From NCBI GenBank assembly GCA_002502295.1, contig DANX01000119.1:1-26259 (forward strand): a DNA stretch of 26,259 bases. Reading direction: 5' to 3'. The DNA is from Euryarchaeota archaeon UBA561. Lineage in GTDB: Archaea; Thermoplasmatota; Poseidoniia; Poseidoniales; Poseidoniaceae. Shown here piece after piece: positions 15,783 through 22,914 of this stretch; the first letter of the stretch is position 1; every line of letters begins with the position of its first letter. A model generated the notes under the pieces. The model searched no databases, was not told where the DNA came from, and saw only the letters and a program-made list of their open reading frames with translations. A program made the translations under genes and the position numbers.

Positions 15783-16877
15783 ATGGAACGCATCCCGATG
15801 GCCAGACCATCATGGGACGATGAGATGCGTCAAGCGGCCATGAAAACCTTGGATTCACTTCACTGGGTGAAAGGCCCTCAAGGGAAAGCCTTCGGGTCCG
15901 AATTCGCTACCTACAGCGACGCCGTTCAAGGCACTCCTTGCCAGAGCGGGTCTGTCGCCTTGTGGGCTGCGCTTCGGTTGCTGGAGATTGGTCCCGGCGA
16001 TGAAGTGCTTGTCCCCTCATTGACCTACATCGCCACGGCAACCTGTGTTTCGCTGGCAGGAGCCACGCCGGTGTTCGTCGATGTGGAGTCAGACTATTGG
16101 TGCATGGACCTCGCTGCTTTAGAAGCCGCACGAACACCCAACACCAAAGCCATCATCGCTGTTCATCTCTTCGGACAGATGTGCGATGACGACCTGGTCA
16201 AGTGGTGCGATGACCATGGGATTGCTTACATCGAAGACGCTGCACAAGCGCACGGAGCCGTGGCGAGGAACGGCAAAAAGGCAGGAGGCATTGGTGACGT
16301 GGCGTGCTTCTCGTTCTTTCCATCCAAGAACCTCGCTGTCGGCGGAGAAGGCGGAATGATGACGACTCGACGAACAGATCTGGCTGCCCGCATGGACGCT
16401 CTGGTCAATCATGGGCGCGACGCTCGACTTGAATCTCATGAGGTTGGATCGAATTTGCGGATGTCAGAAGTCTCTGCTGCCATTGGACGCGTGCAATTGA
16501 AACGCCTTGACCGGTGGTTGGTGCGAAGGCGGGAGATTGCTGCAACGTACCACGCCGCTTTTGAGGGATTGAATGGCATACTTCTCCCACGTGTTCGGCC
16601 GGATACCAAGCATGCTTGGCATCAGTATTGCCTCCTTGTTGAAGACCCGGATGCACTTCGAGCAGGCCTTGACCAAGCCAACATTGATTCTCGGGTCTAT
16701 TACGCCACCCCAATTCATCGTCAGCAGGTTTACGCCGATCACCCGCAATTCGCTGCTGAGCTTCCCATCACCGATTCAATCGCCCACCGTTTGGTTGCGA
16801 TTCCAGTCCATCATCAGTTGTCGGAAGCCGAAGTGCAACACATTGTACAAACGGTCTGTGGTATACTTACGGCCTAA
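15783..16877 (+). CDS. DegT/DnrJ/EryC1 family PLP aminotransferase
   Basis: The 364-aa protein is a sugar-nucleotide-type aminotransferase, or a related dehydratase, of fold type I. The start IPMARPSWDDEM is typical. QSGSVALWAAL (54-64) binds cofactor phosphate. DVESDYWCMDLAAL, EDAAQAHGA (151-159) and FSFFPSKNLAVGGEGG (176-191), with Schiff-base K182, are diagnostic. Products are usually amino sugars for surface glycans or lipids. There are no other sugar-nucleotide genes in the window, so substrate is open. ATG 15783 is the first in-frame ATG. A strong AGGAGG (15758-15763) lies unusually far upstream (about 19 nt). The 3' end overlaps the convergent CYTH gene by 11 nt. Confidence 0.92.
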   Translation: MERIPMARPSWDDEMRQAAMKTLDSLHWVKGPQGKAFGSEFATYSDAVQGTPCQSGSVALWAALRLLEIGPGDEVLVPSLTYIATATCVSLAGATPVFVDVESDYWCMDLAALEAARTPNTKAIIAVHLFGQMCDDDLVKWCDDHGIAYIEDAAQAHGAVARNGKKAGGIGDVACFSFFPSKNLAVGGEGGMMTTRRTDLAARMDALVNHGRDARLESHEVGSNLRMSEVSAAIGRVQLKRLDRWLVRRREIAATYHAAFEGLNGILLPRVRPDTKHAWHQYCLLVEDPDALRAGLDQANIDSRVYYATPIHRQQVYADHPQFAAELPITDSIAHRLVAIPVHHQLSEAEVQHIVQTVCGILTA

Positions 16878-17445
16878 GCTGTTCAGCCAGCATGGCCAAT
16901 GAGTGGTTGGAAAGAACGCCGAGGCCGGTGATTTCCTGACCTGCCCACGGAGGTATCGCGTCAATCGTTTGCCCTTCGTTTAACTCCACTTCTGCCACCA
17001 CAAGGCCTGCAAACAGGCCTTCGTATTCGTCCACCTCCCACGTCAAACCCTGTGCATCGGTCCAAAGGTACCTGGTTTTCATGATGTGCGGATGATGGGA
17101 ATCTTTGAGCAGTCCTTCGTAGGTAGTTTCTGGGATTTCTCTTTCAAGCTCGTACCTTGTGTCATCGTTTTTCGTTGTTTTTGATGTAAAAAAGAAGGCG
17201 TCGTTTGTCTTGCGCAGTCGTGCCCCCCACCCAGTTTGGGCTTGAAAGAGAATCCGTTCGTCTTCGGTCAATGGGAAAAGAGCCTTTCCATAGCATTCGA
17301 GAACTGACTCGTTCAATGCAAGCGATTCGGATTGGAGATAGTGTTGAACAATGACGATGGCCCGCTCACTGCGCCAAGGTTTCGCATTCCGCCCATCGAC
17401 GAAAAATCGCCGCTCCCGCTCAATCAGATGATTGACTTCTTCCAT
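16867..17445 (-). CDS. CYTH domain protein (triphosphate tunnel metalloenzyme fold)
   Basis: The 192-aa protein shows the CYTH beta-tunnel pattern. It starts with IERERRFFVDG (8-18; family ExExK-like with E9 and E11), followed by RLRKT (76-80), FFFTSKTTK (84-92) and RYELEREI (97-104). WEVDEYEG (136-143) and AEVELNEG (151-158) complete the alternating acidic and basic residues. Members include inorganic triphosphatase, thiamine triphosphatase and class IV adenylate cyclase; which one applies cannot be told. It starts 2 nt after the small membrane protein stop, with GGTGA about 7 nt before ATG 17445. This makes it the third gene of the pyrF transcript. Its stop overlaps the convergent aminotransferase gene. 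Confidence 0.82.
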   Translation of the reverse strand: MEEVNHLIERERRFFVDGRNAKPWRSERAIVIVQHYLQSESLALNESVLECYGKALFPLTEDERILFQAQTGWGARLRKTNDAFFFTSKTTKNDDTRYELEREIPETTYEGLLKDSHHPHIMKTRYLWTDAQGLTWEVDEYEGLFAGLVVAEVELNEGQTIDAIPPWAGQEITGLGVLSNHSLAMLAEQLRP

Positions 17446-17447
17446 CT

Positions 17448-17756
17448 TTACTCACCTTGAAACGATTGGATATCGTTTGTTTCCGTGGGGATGGACGCGA
17501 TGGGGGTTTGCACGGCAACAAATTGCACGTCTTCAATGAGTTGGGTGCCTTGCGGGCCCAAGGTGACGCGGTCAATGCTGAACCGGTCGTCACTGAGCAA
17601 GGACGCATCGCCTTGAGCGAGGCGAAGTTCAAGTTGTTGCGAGGTTGAGAACGCTCGCCAAACCAACCACGCCGGGAACAGCAAAATGAGGGACGCAAGC
17701 ATCATTTCCAAGATGGCCATGCCCTTCACCCGTTTCGCTGAATCAGCCCGTTCCAT
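17448..17756 (-). CDS. Small single-TM protein with pilin-like N-terminus
   Basis: From ATG 17756 the protein is 102 aa. A basic leader MERADSAKRVKG is followed by MAILEMMLASLILLFPAWLV and a soluble tail. KG followed by a hydrophobic stretch with Glu at +5 matches type IV prepilin/pseudopilin signals. An alternative is ATG 17720 (90 aa), which has GGTGA about 6 nt upstream but loses the leader. The stretch coding for the leader's RVKG is the same DNA as that ribosome-binding-like motif, so the two readings exclude each other. With ATG 17756 the gene overlaps pyrF by 31 nt. No pilin secretion ATPase is nearby. It is the middle gene of pyrF-this-CYTH. Confidence 0.6.
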   Translation of the reverse strand: MERADSAKRVKGMAILEMMLASLILLFPAWLVWRAFSTSQQLELRLAQGDASLLSDDRFSIDRVTLGPQGTQLIEDVQFVAVQTPIASIPTETNDIQSFQGE

Positions 17757-18490
17757 GAAGCAAGAGCGTAGGCTTTTGCTGAAGCAACAGGGTCGCTTGA
17801 CTTGTGAATTCCAGAGCCAACAATGATGCAATCAGACCCAGCCAGCACCGCTTCAGCAGGGTCGCCATACCTTTGTCCCATTTCGCCATCGCCAACCGCA
17901 AGGTTCACTCCTGGCGTCCAGATCATCTTTTCTTCACCAACGGTGCTGCGCAAGTGTTGCAATTCATCGGGGCGTGACCCGTTTCCAATGAAGCCAAATA
18001 CGCCGCTGTGCACTGTTCCCTTTTGGACGACCTCGTCGGTGTAGGCTGGGTGGAGAAGGTTGCCTCGACTTGACATTTGAGCCAGCAAGAGAACGCCACC
18101 GTTTCGATCAACGTCGGCCCAGCCAGCTTGCAACCCATCCACGATGTCGGGCCCGCTGATGAGGTGGGCTGTTACCAAATCTGACCACGAACGAATGTCG
18201 TAGACACCGGCCATTTGAGAACGGCTGATTTTTCCGATATCAGCAAATTTGCGGTCTTCAAAGATGAGTAGATTTGCGTCGTGTGCGGACTGACAAAACT
18301 GAGCCCACGCCTCAGCGGTCCAATCGTCGACGAGGTCAACGTGGGTCTTGAGCGCTGCCACAAACGGCCCGACGGCTTCTATGAGCTCAAACAAACCGGC
18401 CATGGTGTTCCGGTCTGCCGCCAGGCAAACCAAAGATTGCTTATCTGTAGCCACCTCCATGTACCGTTTTGCCAGAGGTGATGTCGCCAT
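17726..18490 (-). CDS. pyrF: Orotidine 5'-phosphate decarboxylase, eukaryote-like type
   Basis: The 254-aa protein converts OMP to UMP, the last step of de novo pyrimidine synthesis. K48 in LKTHVD, and D79, K81 and D84 in FEDRKFADIG (77-86), correspond to yeast K59, D91, K93 and D96. The surrounding sequence (SPLAKRYMEVATDKQSLVCL, AGVYDIRSWSDLVTAH, WTPGVNLAVGDGEMGQRYG) is much closer to fungal/animal OMP decarboxylase than to short archaeal PyrF. The usual phosphate-binding Arg of VGRG is Ser here (IIVGSGIHKS). ATG 18490 matches the fungal N-terminus; ATG 18526 would add 12 residues. It heads a compact operon and is divergent from the S15 lipoprotein gene. Confidence 0.92.
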   Translation of the reverse strand: MATSPLAKRYMEVATDKQSLVCLAADRNTMAGLFELIEAVGPFVAALKTHVDLVDDWTAEAWAQFCQSAHDANLLIFEDRKFADIGKISRSQMAGVYDIRSWSDLVTAHLISGPDIVDGLQAGWADVDRNGGVLLLAQMSSRGNLLHPAYTDEVVQKGTVHSGVFGFIGNGSRPDELQHLRSTVGEEKMIWTPGVNLAVGDGEMGQRYGDPAEAVLAGSDCIIVGSGIHKSSDPVASAKAYALASWNGLIQRNG

Positions 18491-18576
18491 CTCCCAACGA
18501 ACACCCCACGCTTCTGACGGCTCCATGGGGAAGGGCTGTGCGTATCTCCTCCTCAATGGTTGTGGCCTCTATGGCC

Positions 18577-18589
18577 GAACATTATGTTC
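18577..18589. promoter_or_regulatory. Perfect palindrome in the pyrF / lipoprotein divergent promoter
   Basis: GAACAT-T-ATGTTC is a perfect 13-bp palindrome. Its AT-rich centre (18583) lies 33 nt before the lipoprotein ATG 18616. It also faces pyrF, whose start is 93 nt (or 57 nt for ATG 18526) away. It may be the TATA region for one or both genes, or an operator. No other TATA-like sequence is evident in this 125-nt gap. Confidence 0.4.
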
Positions 18590-18615
18590 ATCATGGACCC
18601 CTCTATCAGACCACC

Positions 18616-20421
18616 ATGCGACAAGCACTTTTCCTCACTGTGCTGTTGTTGCTTACACCCCTTTCGGGGTGTTTCGGAACCCAAGAAACCACCAGTGAGA
18701 AGCAAGAGGACAGCATGTACCCTTCCATCTTGGAACGCCACACGCTTGATTGGAACTGGACAGGCTCCTACGCCCGTGTTCTGCAGGACGGCCCTCATTC
18801 TCCTCTTCCAGTGCAAGAAGCGTTCATCGATGTCGACACGACCGGCACCTGGGAAGGCGGCCCAAACTCAGCGGAAGTCCATCTCTCGTACTGGCTTCCA
18901 TCCAACACCGAGGTCGGCGAACAAGTTCCTGTCATCGCTATCGTAAGCCCTTATTTTGATTATGGGAGCCCGGGAAGCCAATCAACTCCAACCAACATCG
19001 TTGGCGGTGGGCGCGGTGAATTCATCTACGACAATTTCATTCCGCACGGTTATGCCTTGGCCCAGGTTGCCGTTTTCGCAACCGAGCAGAGCACCGGATG
19101 CTTCGATTATCGAGGCGATGGGGAGGGCCAAGGTATTCACGCCGCTGTTGAATGGCTCGGCACACAAAATTGGAGCAACGGACATGTTGCGATTTACGGG
19201 AAGTCCTACGAAGGAGCCACAGCATGGGAAGCCGCAGCGCAAGGCAGTGAATACCTGAAGACCATCGTGCCAATCTCTGGAACGACCGCTTTGGGCCCCT
19301 TGTTGTACAAGAACGGCAGTGCTGAGGCACGCAGCCAAGTCATGCATTCCAATTATGGTGGGTCCATCCTCGATTACGATGGCGACGATCTTGACAACAT
19401 GTGCGCGGACGTTATGGAAGGCTTCCTTGCTGGCCCGACACGTTATGGATTAGGAGAATTCGATCCTTACATGGACAATTATTACGACGAGCGAAGCCAC
19501 ATTGACAAAGCCCTTGGGACATACAACGGCAGCATCTACTGGGTTCAAGGCATGCAGGATTGGAACGTAGACCCGCATCAAGTCTTCGGAGGACCCCCTG
19601 GCACCAACTGGTATCAGACCTACATCGACAACGGCTACGAAGTCGCAGGGATGCTTGGTCAATGGGAACACAACTATCCAGACCAATGGAGCAAACACAA
19701 CAACCAAGACTCCGGGTATGGAGGTGAAGCCATTCACAACATGACGCGATGGGATTGGGGGCAAGATCTCTTTGAGTGGTTCGAATATTACTTGAAAGGC
19801 ATTGGTGAGCGCCCTGCCCTTCACGCCCAAATTCAGCGCAACGACGGCCAATGGAGGATAGAGGAGACATGGCCGCCAGAGGACATGGAATTCCAGCGAT
19901 TGGACTTGTCATCTTGCATGTCATCGGGTGTGTGGGTTGGTACAGGCTCGTTCATCGTTGGTGGTGACGATTCGTTGACGGTCGATTGCGGCCCACTGAG
20001 CGCTGACAAAGAGACGCACATCTCCGGCTTAATGCCACTCCACCTCTCGGTTGTACCGAATTTTGACGGAGGACAAGTCTTCATCGAAGTACAAGATTCC
20101 GAAACAGGGGTGCGACTTGGCCATGCCACAATGGATGTCCGCTACCATGCCGGCGGGTACGAAGCTCAGACCGTCACACCAGGTGAAATCGTGGTCATGC
20201 TAATGGAATTCCAAGCCATTGACGCCGTTCTTCCAGCAGGCCATGGGTTGACATTTGTCATGACCGAGACCGGCGAAGACTATCTTCAACCGGCGTGTTC
20301 ACCAACGTGTTTCATGCACGTTCTCCCTTCACTTTCTACGGCCGATGTTCCGGTGATTGAGCGAGACGGATCGAACGTATTGATCACGCCGCAGGGCGAG
20401 GATGCAGCTAACAACCAGTGA
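18616..20421 (+). CDS. Exported S15/CocE-like Xaa-Pro dipeptidyl-peptidase family lipoprotein
   Basis: The 601-aa protein starts with a lipoprotein-type signal (MRQALFLTVLLLLTPLSG, then C19 in LSGCF). An alpha/beta-hydrolase domain of the X-Pro dipeptidyl-peptidase/CocE family follows. Nucleophile S197 is in GKSYEG, Asp is D315 in GMQDWNVDPHQ (very close to PepX) and His is H352 in GQWEHNYP. A C-terminal jelly-roll domain (about 430-590) carries paired Cys. Relatives cleave Xaa-Pro dipeptides or hydrolyse esters; the PepX-like Asp motif favours a peptidase, as inference. It should face the outside of the membrane and feed on environmental peptides. The frame is open further upstream, but ATG 18616 directly precedes the signal peptide. 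Confidence 0.87.
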   Translation: MRQALFLTVLLLLTPLSGCFGTQETTSEKQEDSMYPSILERHTLDWNWTGSYARVLQDGPHSPLPVQEAFIDVDTTGTWEGGPNSAEVHLSYWLPSNTEVGEQVPVIAIVSPYFDYGSPGSQSTPTNIVGGGRGEFIYDNFIPHGYALAQVAVFATEQSTGCFDYRGDGEGQGIHAAVEWLGTQNWSNGHVAIYGKSYEGATAWEAAAQGSEYLKTIVPISGTTALGPLLYKNGSAEARSQVMHSNYGGSILDYDGDDLDNMCADVMEGFLAGPTRYGLGEFDPYMDNYYDERSHIDKALGTYNGSIYWVQGMQDWNVDPHQVFGGPPGTNWYQTYIDNGYEVAGMLGQWEHNYPDQWSKHNNQDSGYGGEAIHNMTRWDWGQDLFEWFEYYLKGIGERPALHAQIQRNDGQWRIEETWPPEDMEFQRLDLSSCMSSGVWVGTGSFIVGGDDSLTVDCGPLSADKETHISGLMPLHLSVVPNFDGGQVFIEVQDSETGVRLGHATMDVRYHAGGYEAQTVTPGEIVVMLMEFQAIDAVLPAGHGLTFVMTETGEDYLQPACSPTCFMHVLPSLSTADVPVIERDGSNVLITPQGEDAANNQ

Positions 20422-20511
20422 TGGGCCTCGGCGCAACCTCACTGAACCATCAACTCTTTCCGGAGGCGATTTGTGCGTTTGCGCGAAAAAAACCCCGAGC
20501 GTCCCGCAGAT

Positions 20512-20525
20512 GGGAAACGTTTCCC
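20512..20525. promoter_or_regulatory. 14-bp perfect palindrome upstream of glnA
   Basis: GGGAAACGTTTCCC is a perfect palindrome 130 nt upstream of glnA and 91 nt after the lipoprotein stop. It may be an operator, or the stem of a structure at the end of the lipoprotein transcript. It contains GGAA-N4-TTCC, which resembles the euryarchaeal NrpR nitrogen operator GGAA-N6-TTCC, but the spacer differs. Confidence 0.35.
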
Positions 20526-20617
20526 CCCGTCCACTAAAATAAAAAATCATAAAGTCAATAAAATATCAATATCGTAATCAAATGATTCCTATAAACGCCA
20601 AAATTATGAGCGTATGT

Positions 20618-20626
20618 TTCATATAC
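20618..20626 (+). promoter_or_regulatory. TATA-like box of glnA
   Basis: CATATACC is centred about 33 nt before ATG 20655 in a locally AT-rich region, suggesting a transcript with a leader of only a few nucleotides. Confidence 0.4.
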
Positions 20627-20654
20627 CGTCCTCATAGCGAGGCGTTTGATACCT

Positions 20655-21665
20655 ATGATGGACAAAGCAAAACTGGAATACATTTGGCTCGATGGATACG
20701 AACCCACGCAGAACATGCGCAGCAAAACCATGGTGCGCTCAAATTTTGGTGGTACGGTTGAAGAATGCCCAATTTGGATGTTTGATGGTTCCTCCACCAA
20801 GCAAGCCGATGGAAGTGATTCTGATTGCCTTTTGAAACCCGTGAACATCTTCCCAGACCCGCAGCGCGTTAATGGCTACCTCGTTATGTGCGAAGTCCTC
20901 AACGCGGACGGCACGCCTCATCTGAGCAACGGTCGAGCAACCATTGACGATGACGACAATGATTTCTGGTTCGGATACGAGCAAGAATACTTCATCATGG
21001 ACGTTGAAACTCAACTCCCTCTCGGTTTCCCCGTCGGTGGCTATCCTGGTCCCCAAGGACTCTACTACTGTTCGGTGGGCGGCAGGAACACCCACGGTCG
21101 CGCGCTTGTAGAGGAGCACGCCGATCTTTGCCTTGAGGCCGGCATCAACTTTGAAGGCATCAACCAAGAGGTCGCTTGCGGTCAGTGGGAATTCCAAATT
21201 TTCGCCAAGGGCGCCAAGCAAGCAGGCGACGAACTCTGGGTTGCGCGATACCTCCTCGATCGCCTCACAGAAAGTTATGGCTACTACATCGAGTACCATC
21301 CAAAACCCATCAAGGGAGATTGGAACGGCTCCGGCATGCATGCTAATTTTTCCAACGGCGCCATGCGCGACAAAGGCGGCAAGGAGCTCTTTGACAGCAT
21401 CTGTGAAGCCTTCGGTCGAAACGTTGAGAAGCACATGGCGGTGTACGGAGCGCACAATGAAGAGCGCCTGACGGGTCTACACGAGACGCAGTCCATCGAC
21501 CAGTTTTCCTACGGCGTTTCAGACCGTGGGGCGTCGATTCGTATTCCCGCCTCCGTTCCAACCGATGGCTGGGTTGGTCGTCTTGAAGACCGCCGACCAG
21601 CGTCCAACGGCGACCCCTACAAGATCGGTGCCGTGATCATCTCGACCACGAAGACTGCGTCTTGA
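20655..21665 (+). CDS. glnA: Glutamine synthetase, type II (eukaryote-like GSII)
   Basis: The 336-aa enzyme makes glutamine from glutamate, ammonia and ATP. Length and motifs are those of GSII, not of the roughly 450-aa GSI usual in archaea. It has WMFDGSST (41-48), WFGYEQEYF (105-113), GFPVGGYPGPQGLYYCSVGG (124-143), VACGQWEFQIF (173-183) and HPKPIKGDWNGSGMHANFS (215-233). RLTGLHET (271-278), RGASIRIP (291-298) and EDRRPASNGDPY (311-322) complete the active site. It has no N-terminal transit or signal sequence and should be a cytoplasmic decamer. ATG 20655 or the adjacent ATG 20658 starts it; TTG 20646 is less likely. GSII in an archaeon suggests gene transfer from bacteria or eukaryotes. 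Confidence 0.95.
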   Translation: MMDKAKLEYIWLDGYEPTQNMRSKTMVRSNFGGTVEECPIWMFDGSSTKQADGSDSDCLLKPVNIFPDPQRVNGYLVMCEVLNADGTPHLSNGRATIDDDDNDFWFGYEQEYFIMDVETQLPLGFPVGGYPGPQGLYYCSVGGRNTHGRALVEEHADLCLEAGINFEGINQEVACGQWEFQIFAKGAKQAGDELWVARYLLDRLTESYGYYIEYHPKPIKGDWNGSGMHANFSNGAMRDKGGKELFDSICEAFGRNVEKHMAVYGAHNEERLTGLHETQSIDQFSYGVSDRGASIRIPASVPTDGWVGRLEDRRPASNGDPYKIGAVIISTTKTAS

Positions 21666-21670
21666 AGCAA

Positions 21671-21949
21671 TTACGCTTTTGATTCCGTTCGGCGCAGACG
21701 CACAACGCCGGTGACGACCGCAAGGATGACTGCCAGCGTGAACACGTTGGAGAAAATCATGGCAATGGATTTCACGAGAACACCGTAGATCAACCAAAGC
21801 GAAAGCGCTACGGTCACGACAAAGAAGGTTGGCAATGAGATACCTTCGTGGCGTTCATGGACCCAAACCTCTCTGATCTGGGGCACCCATGCGACGATGC
21901 CAAGAACGCCAGCGACCAATCCAATCGCTTCAATCCAGGGCTCAGCCAT
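21671..21949 (-). CDS. SemiSWEET / PQ-loop transporter
   Basis: The 92-aa protein forms one three-helix SWEET repeat: helix 1 with GVLGIVAWVPQIREVWVHER (PQ motif), helix 2 LPTFFVVTVALSLWLIYGVL and helix 3 IFSNVFTLAVILAVVTGVV. SemiSWEETs dimerise to form a sugar uniporter; other PQ-loop proteins carry other small solutes. ATG 21949 gives the normal length; ATG 21973 would add eight residues. It is last in the minus-strand run with the NERD protein and ends 5 nt from the convergent glnA stop. Confidence 0.85.
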   Translation of the reverse strand: MAEPWIEAIGLVAGVLGIVAWVPQIREVWVHERHEGISLPTFFVVTVALSLWLIYGVLVKSIAMIFSNVFTLAVILAVVTGVVRLRRTESKA

Positions 21950-21998
21950 ACCCTCGCCCCAACGCAACGCCATTCAAGTCTTCCGTTGTCTGTCGGCC

Positions 21999-22910
21999 TC
22001 ACCTTTGTCCAATCTCGGGGTGAGCAACCGGTTTTGAGAGATGAATGGCTTCTATGGTTGACCAGAGTATTTCTTCCGGCGCCTCTTTGCCAACCACGTG
22101 CATCTTCATGGCCGCCCCATACGGAAGTTTGGCTGAAAGATGGAGCGAGCTGTGGCTCACCTCGATTGAACTTGGGTCGGAGGAAAACATTGAGCCAAAG
22201 CCGGATTGATGAGCGATGGTTGCGGTAAGCGGCGACGTTCTTGCCGCCTGCCACGCATCAATTTCTTGGCCCAAGCCAAGGTCAAGGACATCGCCCTTGC
22301 ACATCAAGCCACCATTGAGTTGGACTTCGTCCCAGGTTCCAAAGCCGGCAACGGTAGCGAGCAGCCCCTCGTTTAATTCACCTGGATTGTTCTTCTCAAG
22401 GAGGGAAATAAAACCGGCTTCATCGTAGACTTCGCTGCTGAGCTTCTTCACGGAAGTCGGCCAGTCCAGGTTCCGATTGGTGAATGCCAAAACCACACGG
22501 ACATCGACATCATCGTCTTTCCCCATGCGCTCGTTATGCATCGCGTTGAGCATCCTGGATTTGCGTGCAATGCGCTGATTGACAGTGCTGTGGTTGTGGG
22601 TCGTTCCGTTCTTTCGATGTTGGATGAATTCCTCCTCAGCGTTGATTTCAAACGATCCCGACCAGTGTTTCTGTTCAACCACCAGCATCGTGTTTCCGCC
22701 GACGATGACCAAGTCGATTTCGCGTTTTCCACCTTGTTCGACGTCGGGAATTCGCACCGATTCAAACACGTGCCAACCGTTCTTCTTTCCCGCAGCGCGA
22801 CTGATTTTTGCCAGCCGTTGTTCAGCGAGTTCACCGGCTCTGTGGATTTCATTTGGGGGATGAAACCGACGACGTTGCCGCCACCATGTCCATCGTTGAA
22901 TGAGTTTCAT
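21999..22910 (-). CDS. NERD domain (nuclease-related) protein
   Basis: The 303-aa protein has an N-terminal NERD domain (about 20-140). It starts with GELAEQRLAKI (26-36), then the nuclease-like core GGKREIDLVIVGG (60-72; D66) and MLVVEQKHWSGSF (75-87; E79 and K81). This is the D...ExK pattern of PD-(D/E)xK-like nucleases, so catalysis is possible. The C-terminal half (150-303) has no recognised domain and no TM helix. It starts 4 nt after the NagD-like phosphatase stop, indicating cotranscription. NERD proteins occur in plasmid, RNA-processing and defence contexts, but nothing here fixes a role. Confidence 0.8.
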   Translation of the reverse strand: MKLIQRWTWWRQRRRFHPPNEIHRAGELAEQRLAKISRAAGKKNGWHVFESVRIPDVEQGGKREIDLVIVGGNTMLVVEQKHWSGSFEINAEEEFIQHRKNGTTHNHSTVNQRIARKSRMLNAMHNERMGKDDDVDVRVVLAFTNRNLDWPTSVKKLSSEVYDEAGFISLLEKNNPGELNEGLLATVAGFGTWDEVQLNGGLMCKGDVLDLGLGQEIDAWQAARTSPLTATIAHQSGFGSMFSSDPSSIEVSHSSLHLSAKLPYGAAMKMHVVGKEAPEEILWSTIEAIHLSKPVAHPEIGQR

Positions 22911-22914
22911 GATC

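Larger units (their letters stand above)
20422..20654. other. Intergenic region upstream of glnA
   Basis: This is the longest non-coding stretch in the window. It holds a 14-bp palindrome (20512-20525), then an AT-rich tract (about 20535-20600) and a TATA-like box near 20622. No open frame with coding character and no RNA gene is recognised. Confidence 0.5.

Noticed and set aside
20739..21455. 238-aa open frame antisense to glnA
   Set aside because: It is fully contained in type II glutamine synthetase, with no start signal or motif.
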